Origin: Geodermatophilus telluris
GTDB taxonomy: Bacteria > Actinomycetota > Actinomycetes > Mycobacteriales > Geodermatophilaceae
Assembly (NCBI RefSeq): GCF_900102745.1
Contig: NZ_FMZF01000008.1
Location: 62,001-126,000 of the forward strand
Reading direction: 5' to 3'
DNA: 64,000 nt
The notes beneath the pieces are model-generated. The model was not told the DNA's origin, searched no databases, and worked only from the letters and a program-made list of their open reading frames with translations. Position 1 is the first letter of the stretch, and every line of letters starts with the position of its first letter. Below, in pieces: positions 55,020-62,879 of the stretch. Made by a program: the position numbers and the translations under genes.

Positions 55020-56819
55020 TCAGGCGGCGGGCGCCACCGCCGACGGCGGGCCGCCGCCGGTCCCGTTCCCGCCGCGGCCGTTGCCGCCGCCCCCGTTCCC
55101 AGGGGCCGCTCCGCCGCTCGGCGCAGTGTCGGTCGGCGCCGTCTCCGCCGGGGCGGTCCCGGTGGGCGCGGTCTCCGTCGGCGTGCTGTCCGTGGGCGTG
55201 CTGTCGGTGGGCGTGCTGTCGGTGGGCGTGCTGTCCGTGGGTGCGGTCTCCGTCGGCGTCGAGTCCGTGGGCGCGGCGTCGCTCGGCACGGTCGCGCTCG
55301 GCACGGTCTCCGTCGGTGCTGTCTCGCTCGGCACGGTCTCCGTCGGGGCCGTGTCCGTGGGCGCCGCGTCCGTCGGCGCGGTCTCCGTGGGCGCGGTGTC
55401 GGCGGGCGGCGCCTCCGCGGAGGACTCCGGTGCGTCCGCGGGCGCCGGCGCGTCCTCGGCCGGAGCGGACTGCTGCTCGGGCGCGGGAGTCGGCGGCGCG
55501 GCGGCGACGGTGACCTCCACCCGGTCACCGGAGCGCACCGCGGTGCCGGCCGGGTCCAGCGCGGTCACGGTGCCGGGAGCGGCGTCCGCGGTCACCCGGG
55601 CGGTCTGCCCCACGGTGAGCCCGAGGTCGGCGAGGTCGGCGGCGACGTCCTCGACCGGGCGCCCGACGTAGGCCGCGGGGTTGAGCACCACGGTGTCCTC
55701 GGTCTGCACCCCCGGCGCCGACGACGGGGCAGCGGTCGGCGCGGCGCCGTCCCCGTCGCCCAGGCCGCCGACCAGCGCGACCGCGCCGCCGCCGAGCAGC
55801 ACCACCGCGAGCACGGCGAGGACCAGCAGCAGCCGCCGGCGGCGACCGCGGTCGCCGGCCGGAGCGGCCCCCGTCCGCGGCGGCGCGGCACCGCCGGCGT
55901 CCTCGACCACCGCGTCGGGGGTCGCCGCCACCACGGCGGCCGGCGGGATCGGCCGGGTCGACGGCGCGGCCGACGGCGACTCGGCGACGGTCTCCTCGAT
56001 GGCGTGCAGGAAGGCGTCGCCGTCGGGCAGCCGCCCGTGCGGGTCCTTGGCGAGCGCCGCGTCGATGAGGTGCCGCACCCCCGCCGGCACCTCGGCCGGC
56101 AGCGGCTCGGGCTCCTCGCGCACCTGCTTGAGCGCCACGGTCACCGGGTTGGTGCCCTCGAAGGCGGGGTGGCCGGTCAGCGACTCGTAGCCGACCAGAC
56201 CCAGCGCGTAGACGTCGCTGGCCGGGCTGACCCGCTCGCCGGCGGCCTGCTCGGGCGCCATGTACTGGGCGGTGCCGATGATCTGGCCGGTGCCGGTGAG
56301 CGGCACGCTCTCGGCCGACCAGGCGATCCCGAAGTCGGTGAGCTTCACGCCGCCGTCGGGGCGGACCAGGATGTTGCCCGGCTTGACGTCGCGGTGCACG
56401 ACGCCGGCCCGGTGCGCCTCGGCCAGCCCGGCCGCGGCCTGGGAGAGCACCGACAGCGCGGCGGCGGGCGGCAGCGGCCCCTGCTCGTCGAGCACCGCCG
56501 ACAGCGGCGCGCCCTCCACCAGCTCCATCACCAGGTAGGCGAGGCGCTCGCCCGTGTCGTCCGCGGTGCCCTCGCCGTAGTCGAGGACGGCGGCGATGTT
56601 CGGGTGGCTCAGCGCCGCGGCGTGCCGGGCCTCGGCGCGGAAGCGGGCGAGGAAGGTCGCGTCGTCGGCGTACTCGCTGCGCAGCACCTTCACCGCCACC
56701 GGCCGGTCCAGCAGCACGTCGCGGCCGCGCCAGACCTGCCCCATGCCCCCGGTGGCGATGAGCTCCTGCAGCTCGTAGCGGCCCCCCAGGGTCCGCCGAC
56801 CCCTCTCGACCGTGGTCAC
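55020..56819 (-). CDS. PASTA-containing Ser/Thr kinase (PknB-like) with Pro-Thr repeat tail
   Basis: 599 residues from GTG. Kinase domain about 13-275: glycine loop IATGGMGQVW (21-30), Lys44, HRDVKPGN with Asp144, DFG 162-164, GTAQYMAPE. One membrane helix (about 330-351). Outside: a single PASTA domain (about 375-439; PAAYVGRPVEDVAADLADLG), which binds peptidoglycan fragments in PknB, then a ~95-residue stretch of PT(D/E)(S/T)(T/A) repeats and a Gly-Asn end. PknB usually has three or four PASTA units and no such tail. The gene is apart from the usual pknA/pknB/ftsZ-type cluster, so it is a paralogue. Confidence 0.94.
   Translation of the reverse strand: MTTVERGRRTLGGRYELQELIATGGMGQVWRGRDVLLDRPVAVKVLRSEYADDATFLARFRAEARHAAALSHPNIAAVLDYGEGTADDTGERLAYLVMELVEGAPLSAVLDEQGPLPPAAALSVLSQAAAGLAEAHRAGVVHRDVKPGNILVRPDGGVKLTDFGIAWSAESVPLTGTGQIIGTAQYMAPEQAAGERVSPASDVYALGLVGYESLTGHPAFEGTNPVTVALKQVREEPEPLPAEVPAGVRHLIDAALAKDPHGRLPDGDAFLHAIEETVAESPSAAPSTRPIPPAAVVAATPDAVVEDAGGAAPPRTGAAPAGDRGRRRRLLLVLAVLAVVLLGGGAVALVGGLGDGDGAAPTAAPSSAPGVQTEDTVVLNPAAYVGRPVEDVAADLADLGLTVGQTARVTADAAPGTVTALDPAGTAVRSGDRVEVTVAAAPPTPAPEQQSAPAEDAPAPADAPESSAEAPPADTAPTETAPTDAAPTDTAPTETVPSETAPTETVPSATVPSDAAPTDSTPTETAPTDSTPTDSTPTDSTPTDSTPTETAPTGTAPAETAPTDTAPSGGAAPGNGGGGNGRGGNGTGGGPPSAVAPAA
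55119..55403 (-). repeat. Pro-Thr-Asp/Glu-Ser coding repeats in the PASTA kinase tail
   Basis: Degenerate 15-bp units encode about 19 copies of five-residue motifs such as TDSTP, TETAP and SETAP (residues 473-567). Four units near 55180-55240 (TDSTP) are nearly identical, so recent expansion is likely. Thr/Ser/Pro richness suggests an extended, possibly O-mannosylated stalk. Confidence 0.85.
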
Positions 56820-57061
56820 ACTCGGCTCCGTCCCGTCCTGCTGCCGCGGGGTGTCCCCGCCCGTCGGCCCTCCGCCGGAGGGCACCGCCACGGACCGCGC
56901 GCGGAGCGTCCACGGTCCGTCGTGGCGGTCGGCGCCCCGTGCCCGCACGGCGACACGGGGCGGTGTGCGCACCGGGTGCATGCCCGGCCCGGGCCCAGCT
57001 GAACCACCCGGTCCGCTCGACCCGGGACACGCCGCGCCGGAGGACCACCCAGCGTCGCGGC

Positions 57062-57418
57062 TCAGCGACGGGGCGGGTGCGCGGTGCGGCGCCGTGCCAC
57101 CAGCCGGCAGGCGGCGTGGCCGGTGGCGGCCACGGCGCACGCCCCCGCGGTCACCGCGATCGCCGGGTTCAGCCAGCCCGGCACCCGGTCGAAGTCCGCG
57201 TTGCAGGGGCTGGAGTACGGCGGCAGCAGCGAGTCGCTCCGGTGCGCAGCCCAGAAGCCGAGGTCGAAGGTCTGCCCCTCGACGAGCGTGCAGGTCTCCC
57301 CGACGTCCCACGCGAAGGTCTGGCAGCCCCCGAGCAGGCACAGTGCCAGGAGCAGCAGGAGGGCCAGGACGGCGGTCCTCCGCCAGACGGTGACCGCGTC
57401 CGGCCGCGCTGCGGGCAC
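57062..57418 (-). CDS. small predicted lipoprotein/membrane protein, unknown
   Basis: 118 residues from the GTG at 57418; a longer form from 57505 would overlap pyruvate carboxylase. Hydrophobic segment 14-30 ends in LLGGC (lipobox, Cys32). Then a short extracellular part with Cys43 and Cys72 (ETCTLVEGQTFDLGFWAAHRSDSL, SPCNADFD) and a second hydrophobic helix (about 84-105) before a basic end. No family recognised. It follows pyruvate carboxylase by 61 bases on the same strand. The 242-base gap to the kinase gene (56820-57061) shows nothing clear. Confidence 0.65.
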   Translation of the reverse strand: MPAARPDAVTVWRRTAVLALLLLLALCLLGGCQTFAWDVGETCTLVEGQTFDLGFWAAHRSDSLLPPYSSPCNADFDRVPGWLNPAIAVTAGACAVAATGHAACRLVARRRTAHPPRR

Positions 57419-57479
57419 GGGACGGATGGTGCCGGACGGCCGGCGCGCGCCGGTGCAGGCGCACGCCGGCCGACGGTCC

Positions 57480-60400
57480 TCACGCCAGGACGACGAGCAG
57501 GTCACCGCCCTCCACCTGCTGCACCCGGCCGATGGCCAGCCGCTCGACGGTCCCGGCGACCGGGGCGGTGATCGCGGCCTCCATCTTCATCGCCTCGATG
57601 GTGGCCAGCGGCGCCCCGGCCTCGACGCGGTCGCCCTCGGCGACCTGCAGCGTGACGACGCCGGCGAACGGCGCGGCCACCTGGCCGGGCACCGAGCGGT
57701 CGGCCTTCTCCGCGGCCTTGACCTGCGCGTCCACCGAGCGGTCGCGCACGCTGACCGGCCGCAGCTGCCCGTTGAGCGTGCACATGACGGTGCGCATGCC
57801 GCGCTCGTCGGGGTCGGAGACGGCCTCCACGCCCATGAGCAGGGTGACGCCGGGCTCGAGGTCGACGGCGTGCTCGTCGCCGGGCCGCAGGCCGTAGAGG
57901 AACTCCTTGGTGGGCAGCACCGACACGTCGCCGTAGGCCTCCCCGTGCGCGAGGTGCTCGCGCGTCGGGCCGGGGAACAGCAGCCGGTTCAGCGTCGCCC
58001 GCGGGTCCTCGGCCAGGCCCCGCTCGTCGTCGGCGGAGAGGTCCGCCGGCGGCTCGGCGGGACGGCGGCCCTCCAGCGCCCGGCTGCGGAAGGGCTCGGG
58101 CCAGCCGCCGGGCGGGTCGCCGAGCTCGCCGCGCAGGAACCCGATGACCGAGTCGGGCAGGTCGTACTTGCCGGGGTCGGAGGCGAAGTCGTCCACCGAG
58201 ACGCCGGAGCCGACCAGCTGCAGCGCGAGGTCGCCGACCACCTTGGACGACGGCGTGACCTTGACCAGCCGGCCGAGCAGCCGGTCGGCGGCGGCGTAGG
58301 CGTCCTCGACCTCCTCGAACCGCTGACCCAGGCCCAGCGCGATGGCCTGCTGGCGCAGGTTGGACAGCTGCCCGCCGGGGATCTCGTGCCGGTACACCCG
58401 CCCGGTGGGCGCGGCCAGCCCCGACTCGAAGGGCGCGTACACCCGCCGCACGGCCTCCCAGTACGGCTCGAGGTCGTTGACGGCGGCGAGCGAGAGCCCG
58501 GTGGCCCGCTCGGTGGCGTCGGTGGCCGCCACGATCGCCGACAGCGGCGGCTGCGACGTCGTCCCGGCCATGCTCGCCACCGCACCGTCGACGGCGTCGA
58601 CGCCGGCCTGCCAGGCGGCCAGCAGGGTGGCGAGCTGGCCGCCGGCGGTGTCGTGGGTGTGCAGGTGCACGGGCAGGTCGAACCGCTCGCGCAGCGCGCT
58701 CACCAGGGTCGCGGCGGCCGGCGGGCGGAGCAGGCCGGCCATGTCCTTGATCGCCAGCACGTGCGCGCCGGCGTCGACGATCTGCTCGGCCAGCCGCAGG
58801 TAGTAGTCCAGCGTGTACAGCGACTCGCCGGGGTCGGAGAGGTCGCCGGTGTAGCACAGCGCCACCTCCGCGACCGCCGTGCCGGTCTCCCGGACGGCGG
58901 TGATGGCCGGGCGCATCTGGGCGACGTCGTTGAGCGCGTCGAACACCCGGAACACGTCGATGCCGGTGCGCGCGGCCTCCCGGACGAAGGCGTCGGTCAC
59001 CGCCTCCGGGTAGGCGGTGTAGCCGACCGTGTTGCGGCCGCGCAGCAGCATCTGCAGGCAGACGTTGGGCACCGCCTCGCGCAGCGCGGCCAGCCGGTCC
59101 CACGGGTCCTCGTGCAGGAAACGCAGCGCCACGTCGTAGGTCGCCCCGCCCCAGCACTCGAGGCTGAACAGCTGCGGCACGGTGCGCGCCACGTGCCCGG
59201 CGACGGCGAGCAGGTCCTTGGTGCGCACCCGCGTGGCCAGCAGCGACTGGTGCGCGTCGCGGAACGTGGTGTCGGTGACCGCCAGCGCCGTCTGCCCGCG
59301 CAGCTCCGCGGCGAAGGCCTCCGGCCCGGCGGCGAGCAGCCGCTGCCGGGAGCCGTCCGGCGGCGGGGTGCGCAGGTCCACCCGCGGCAGCTTCTGCACC
59401 GGGTCGACCAGGTGCGGGCGCGCCCCGTGCGGCTCGTTCACCGTGACGTCGGCCAGGTAGGTGAGCAGCCGGGTGCCGCGGTCGGCGGAGCTGCGGGCGG
59501 TGAGCAGCTCGGGCCGCTGCTCGATGAACGACGTCGTCACCCGGCCGGCGGCGAAGTCGGGGTCGTCGAGCAGCGCGGCCAGGAACGGGATGTTGGTGGC
59601 CACGCCGCGGATGCGGAACTCGGCCACCGCACGGCGGGCGCGGGCGACGGCGGTGGCGAAGTCGCGGCCGCGGCAGGTGAGCTTGACCAGCATCGAGTCG
59701 AAGTGCGCGCCGACCTCCGCGCCCAGCGAGGAGCCGCCGTCGAGGCGGATGCCGGCGCCGCCGGGCGAGCGGTAGGCGGTGATCCGGCCGGTGTCGGGGC
59801 GGAAGCCGTTGGCCGGGTCCTCGGTGGTGATCCGGCACTGCAGCGCCGCCCCGCGCAGCCGGATGGTGTCCTGCGACAGCCCGAGGTCGGCCAGTGTCTC
59901 CCCGGCCGCGATCCGCAGCTGGCTCTGCACCAGGTCGACGTCGGTCACCTCCTCGGTGACCGTGTGCTCGACCTGGATGCGCGGGTTCATCTCGATGAAC
60001 ACGTGCCGGCCCTCGCGGTCGAGCAGGAACTCCACGGTGCCGGCGTTGACGTAGCCGATGGCGCGGGCGAAGGCGACCGCGTCGGCGCAGATCCGCTCCC
60101 GCAGCGCCGGGTCCAGGTTGGGCGCCGGTGCGAGCTCGACCACCTTCTGGTGGCGGCGCTGCACCGAGCAGTCCCGCTCGAACAGGTGCACCACGTTGCC
60201 CGCGCCGTCGGCCAGGACCTGCACCTCGATGTGCCGCGGGTCGACCACCGCCTGCTCGAGGAACACCGTCGGGTCGCCGAAGGCCGACTCCGCCTCGCGC
60301 ATCGCCGCCTGCACCGCGGCCGGCAGCTCGGCGGGGTCGGCCACCCGGCGCATGCCCCGCCCGCCGCCGCCGGCGACGGCCTTGACGAACACCGGGAACG

Positions 60401-60854
60401 GCAGGTCGGCCGCCGCGGCCACCAGCGCGTCGACGTCGTCGCTGGGCTCGGTGGAGGCGAGCACCGGCAGCCCCGCCTCGCGGGCGGCGGCGATGGCCCG
60501 CGCCTTGTTGCCGGTCAGCTCCAGCACCGACGCCGGCGGGCCGACGAAGGTGATGCCGGCGTTCGCGCACGACTCGGCGAGCTCCGGGTTCTCCGAGAGG
60601 AACCCGTACCCCGGGTAGACGGCGTCGGCGCCGGCCCGCCGCGCGGCGCCGACCACCTCCTCGACCGAGAGGTAGGCCCGCACGGGGTGCCCCTCCTGGC
60701 CGATCGGGTAGCTCTCGTCGGCCTTGAGCCGGTGCACGGAGTTGCGGTCCTCCCACGGGAAGACGGCGACCGTGCCGATGCCGAGCTCGTAGGCGGCGCG
60801 GAACGCCCGTACGGCGATCTCCCCGCGGTTGGCGACCAGGACCTTGGTGAACAC
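57480..60854 (-). CDS. pyc: pyruvate carboxylase
   Basis: 1,124 residues, normal for single-chain PYC. Biotin carboxylase (about 1-450: [51 protein letters not shown]), carboxyltransferase (about 480-1000: TDTTFRDAHQSLLATRVRTKDL, FSLECWGGATYDVALRFLHEDPW, LHTHDTAGG, GGQLSNLRQQAIALGL) and biotinyl domain with EAMKMEA, biotin on Lys1090. It makes oxaloacetate from pyruvate, ATP and bicarbonate. GTG start with GGAGG 6 bases upstream. This is the third biotin carboxylase gene in the window. Confidence 0.97.
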   Translation of the reverse strand: MFTKVLVANRGEIAVRAFRAAYELGIGTVAVFPWEDRNSVHRLKADESYPIGQEGHPVRAYLSVEEVVGAARRAGADAVYPGYGFLSENPELAESCANAGITFVGPPASVLELTGNKARAIAAAREAGLPVLASTEPSDDVDALVAAAADLPFPVFVKAVAGGGGRGMRRVADPAELPAAVQAAMREAESAFGDPTVFLEQAVVDPRHIEVQVLADGAGNVVHLFERDCSVQRRHQKVVELAPAPNLDPALRERICADAVAFARAIGYVNAGTVEFLLDREGRHVFIEMNPRIQVEHTVTEEVTDVDLVQSQLRIAAGETLADLGLSQDTIRLRGAALQCRITTEDPANGFRPDTGRITAYRSPGGAGIRLDGGSSLGAEVGAHFDSMLVKLTCRGRDFATAVARARRAVAEFRIRGVATNIPFLAALLDDPDFAAGRVTTSFIEQRPELLTARSSADRGTRLLTYLADVTVNEPHGARPHLVDPVQKLPRVDLRTPPPDGSRQRLLAAGPEAFAAELRGQTALAVTDTTFRDAHQSLLATRVRTKDLLAVAGHVARTVPQLFSLECWGGATYDVALRFLHEDPWDRLAALREAVPNVCLQMLLRGRNTVGYTAYPEAVTDAFVREAARTGIDVFRVFDALNDVAQMRPAITAVRETGTAVAEVALCYTGDLSDPGESLYTLDYYLRLAEQIVDAGAHVLAIKDMAGLLRPPAAATLVSALRERFDLPVHLHTHDTAGGQLATLLAAWQAGVDAVDGAVASMAGTTSQPPLSAIVAATDATERATGLSLAAVNDLEPYWEAVRRVYAPFESGLAAPTGRVYRHEIPGGQLSNLRQQAIALGLGQRFEEVEDAYAAADRLLGRLVKVTPSSKVVGDLALQLVGSGVSVDDFASDPGKYDLPDSVIGFLRGELGDPPGGWPEPFRSRALEGRRPAEPPADLSADDERGLAEDPRATLNRLLFPGPTREHLAHGEAYGDVSVLPTKEFLYGLRPGDEHAVDLEPGVTLLMGVEAVSDPDERGMRTVMCTLNGQLRPVSVRDRSVDAQVKAAEKADRSVPGQVAAPFAGVVTLQVAEGDRVEAGAPLATIEAMKMEAAITAPVAGTVERLAIGRVQQVEGGDLLVVLA

Positions 60855-60939
60855 GTGCTACCTCCGGGGGTCGGGTCCGGGGGCAGCCTTCCAGAGGCCG
60901 CGGGCGGCGGTCGATCGGCGTCGGCGGGGCCGGCGCGGA

Positions 60940-61155
60940 TCAGGTGGCGCGCGCCGCCGCGAGCCGCGCGACGGCGCCGGGTCCCACGCCGTGCAGCGCG
61001 GCGAGCTCCCCGAGGTCCGCGGGGAGGTCCGCGAGGGTCCGGTACCCCGCGTCGAGCAGCGCGCCCGTGGCCGGCCGCCCGATCCTGACCCCGTCGAACA
61101 CCGGTCCCCGGTCGGTCCGCTCGTCCGTCACCGCTGCCTCCTCCGCTGTGGTCAC
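60940..61155 (-). CDS. small helix-hairpin-helix protein
   Basis: 71 residues from GTG. An HhH domain fills the chain: IGRPATGALLDAGYRTLADLP and LAALHGVGPGAVARLAAA, like the RNA polymerase alpha C-terminal domain fold. DNA-binding or a protein adaptor is likely. Similar in style to the first 55 residues of the protein at 49945-50451. Ends 85 bases before pyc on the same strand; the orphan gene upstream ends 33 bases away. Confidence 0.7.
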   Translation of the reverse strand: MTTAEEAAVTDERTDRGPVFDGVRIGRPATGALLDAGYRTLADLPADLGELAALHGVGPGAVARLAAARAT

Positions 61156-61188
61156 CGGCCCCGCCGGGCACGAGCGGGGCGCGGTCGC

Positions 61189-61665
61189 TCATACCCCCGC
61201 GGTCCGGCGGAGCGCCTCGAGGGCCCTCTCCACGTCCTCCCGGTGGGCGGCGTCGTCGTCCTCGGCCCGCTCGGCGACCGCCGGGACCAGGGCCGGCACG
61301 GCGGCGACCGCGGTGGGCACGAAGTCCGCGTCGATCACCACGTCCAGGTAGGAACTGGGCCCCTCCCCCATGCCTCTCCGGTTGCTCCACAGGGGGCCGG
61401 GCCCGGGGATGTGGTAGCAGGTGTCGTCCCGGTAGTTCTGGAAGAGGTGCAGCGCCACCGTCGACGAGGTGCTCGGTCCCCGGTGGATGCGGAAGGCCTT
61501 GCTCCTCACCTCCAGCGTGTTCTCGCACCACGGGAAGACCGGGCCGTTGACCAGGGACCACCCGTCGAGGAGCCGGACCGCGTACCGGGGGTCCTCCAGG
61601 TCCACGAAGAGGATCGTCCCGCCCGTGCTGTTCCTGAGCCGGTTCAGGCCCGTGTTCCACACCAT
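61189..61665 (-). CDS. orphan protein of unknown function
   Basis: 158 residues from the ATG at 61665, which has GAGG 9 bases upstream; an extended frame to 61743 exists but reads as low-complexity Arg/Ala. The N-terminal ~120 residues look like a folded beta-rich domain (NSTGGTILFVDLEDPRYAV, WSLVNGPVFPWCENTLEV, SKAFRIHRGPS, VALHLFQNYRDDTCYHIPG). Residues 120-158 are an Ala/Glu-rich helix. Asn, Tyr, His and Phe are commoner, and codons less GC-biased, than in neighbours. No family recognised. The 226-base region to the next gene (61666-61891) shows no clear signal. Confidence 0.65.
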   Translation of the reverse strand: MVWNTGLNRLRNSTGGTILFVDLEDPRYAVRLLDGWSLVNGPVFPWCENTLEVRSKAFRIHRGPSTSSTVALHLFQNYRDDTCYHIPGPGPLWSNRRGMGEGPSSYLDVVIDADFVPTAVAAVPALVPAVAERAEDDDAAHREDVERALEALRRTAGV

Positions 61666-61891
61666 CGGACACCGCCTCGCCGCCGCGCGGCACGCCCGGA
61701 CGGCCGGACGCGCTCGCCCCCGAGCCTGGGCGGCGTCCGTCACGGCGCTGTCACGGTGGCGTCACCGGCCTCCCGACCGGTGCCCGGGACCTGGGCAGCG
61801 GTCCGGCGCGGACCGGATCGACGCCGTCGGCAGCCCGCGGGCGGCCGTCTGACAAGCTCGCGGTCCCGGATCCCGAGCCGCAGGAGGACGC

Positions 61892-62857
61892 GTGCGCGCC
61901 GCCCAGATCACCAGCCTCGAGGGCCCCTCGGCCATCTCCGTCGCCGACCTCCCCGAGCCCGACGCCGCCGGCAAGGTGGTGGTCGACGTGCACGCCGCGG
62001 GCGTGACCTTCCCCGAGGTGCTGCTCAGCCGCGGCGAGTACCAGCTCAAGCCGGAGCTGCCGTTCGTGCCGGGCAGCGAGGTGGCCGGCGTCGTCCGCAG
62101 CGCCCCGGAGGGCAGCGGGTTCACCGCCGGCCAGCGGGTGGCCGCCTTCCCCGGCTTCGGCGGCTTCGCCGAGGTGGCCGCGGCCGACCCGGGCTTCGTC
62201 TTCCCGCTGCCCGACGGCGTCTCCTTCGAGCAGGGCGCGGCGCTGCCGATGAACTACCTGACGATGCACTTCGCGCTGCGCCGCCGCGGGCAGCTGCGCG
62301 AGGGCGAGACCGTGCTGGTGCACGGCGCCGCCGGCGGCCTGGGCACGGCCGGGATCCAGCTGGCCAGGGCGTACGGCGCGCGGGTGCTCGCGGTGGTCTC
62401 CAGCGAGGCCAAGGGTGAGGCGGCCCGCGCCGCCGGCGCCGACGAGGTGGTCCTCGCCGACGGCTTCCGTGAGCGGGTCAAGGAGCTCACCGGCGGCCGC
62501 GGCGTCGACGTCGTCGCCGACCCCGTGGGCGGCGACCGGTTCACCGACTCGCTGCGCAGCCTCGCCCGCGAGGGCCGGCTGCTGGTGCTCGGGTTCACCG
62601 GCGGGGAGATCCCCACGGTGAAGGTCAACCGGCTGCTGCTCAACAACGTCTCCGTCGTCGGCGTCGGCTGGGGGGCCTTCTGGTCCGGCGAGCCGGCCTT
62701 CGTGCAGGAGCAGTGGACCGACCTGCTGCCGCTGCTCGAGCAGGGCCGCCTGCAGCCGGTGCTCGGCACGGTGCACGACCTGGCCGACGCCGCGGCCGCC
62801 GTCACCGAGCTCGACGAGCGCCGCGCCACCGGCAAGGTGCTGCTGCGCGTGCGCTGA
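61892..62857 (+). CDS. NADPH:quinone oxidoreductase-type MDR enzyme
   Basis: 321 residues, GTG with AGGAGG upstream. Zinc-free medium-chain reductase: GVTFPEVLLSRGEYQLKPELPFVPGSEVAGVV, Rossmann VLVHGAAGGLGTAGIQLARAYGARV, GVDVVADPVGGDRF, and GWGAFW near the end. Resembles quinone/crotonyl-CoA-type reductases of the zeta-crystallin group. NADPH-dependent reduction of a quinone or enone. Monocistronic, convergent with the HNH gene (22-base gap). Confidence 0.93.
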   Translation: MRAAQITSLEGPSAISVADLPEPDAAGKVVVDVHAAGVTFPEVLLSRGEYQLKPELPFVPGSEVAGVVRSAPEGSGFTAGQRVAAFPGFGGFAEVAAADPGFVFPLPDGVSFEQGAALPMNYLTMHFALRRRGQLREGETVLVHGAAGGLGTAGIQLARAYGARVLAVVSSEAKGEAARAAGADEVVLADGFRERVKELTGGRGVDVVADPVGGDRFTDSLRSLAREGRLLVLGFTGGEIPTVKVNRLLLNNVSVVGVGWGAFWSGEPAFVQEQWTDLLPLLEQGRLQPVLGTVHDLADAAAAVTELDERRATGKVLLRVR

Positions 62858-62879
62858 CGCGGGTCGGGCCGCCAGCGGC

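Noticed and set aside
55119..55403. Possible CRISPR-like array from regular repeats
   Set aside because: Units are 15 bases, contiguous without spacers, in frame, and encode a Pro-Thr tail; no cas genes are present.
57084..61088. Long plus-strand open frame opposite pyruvate carboxylase
   Set aside because: Same reason: antisense shadow of a gene with all PYC motifs on the minus strand.
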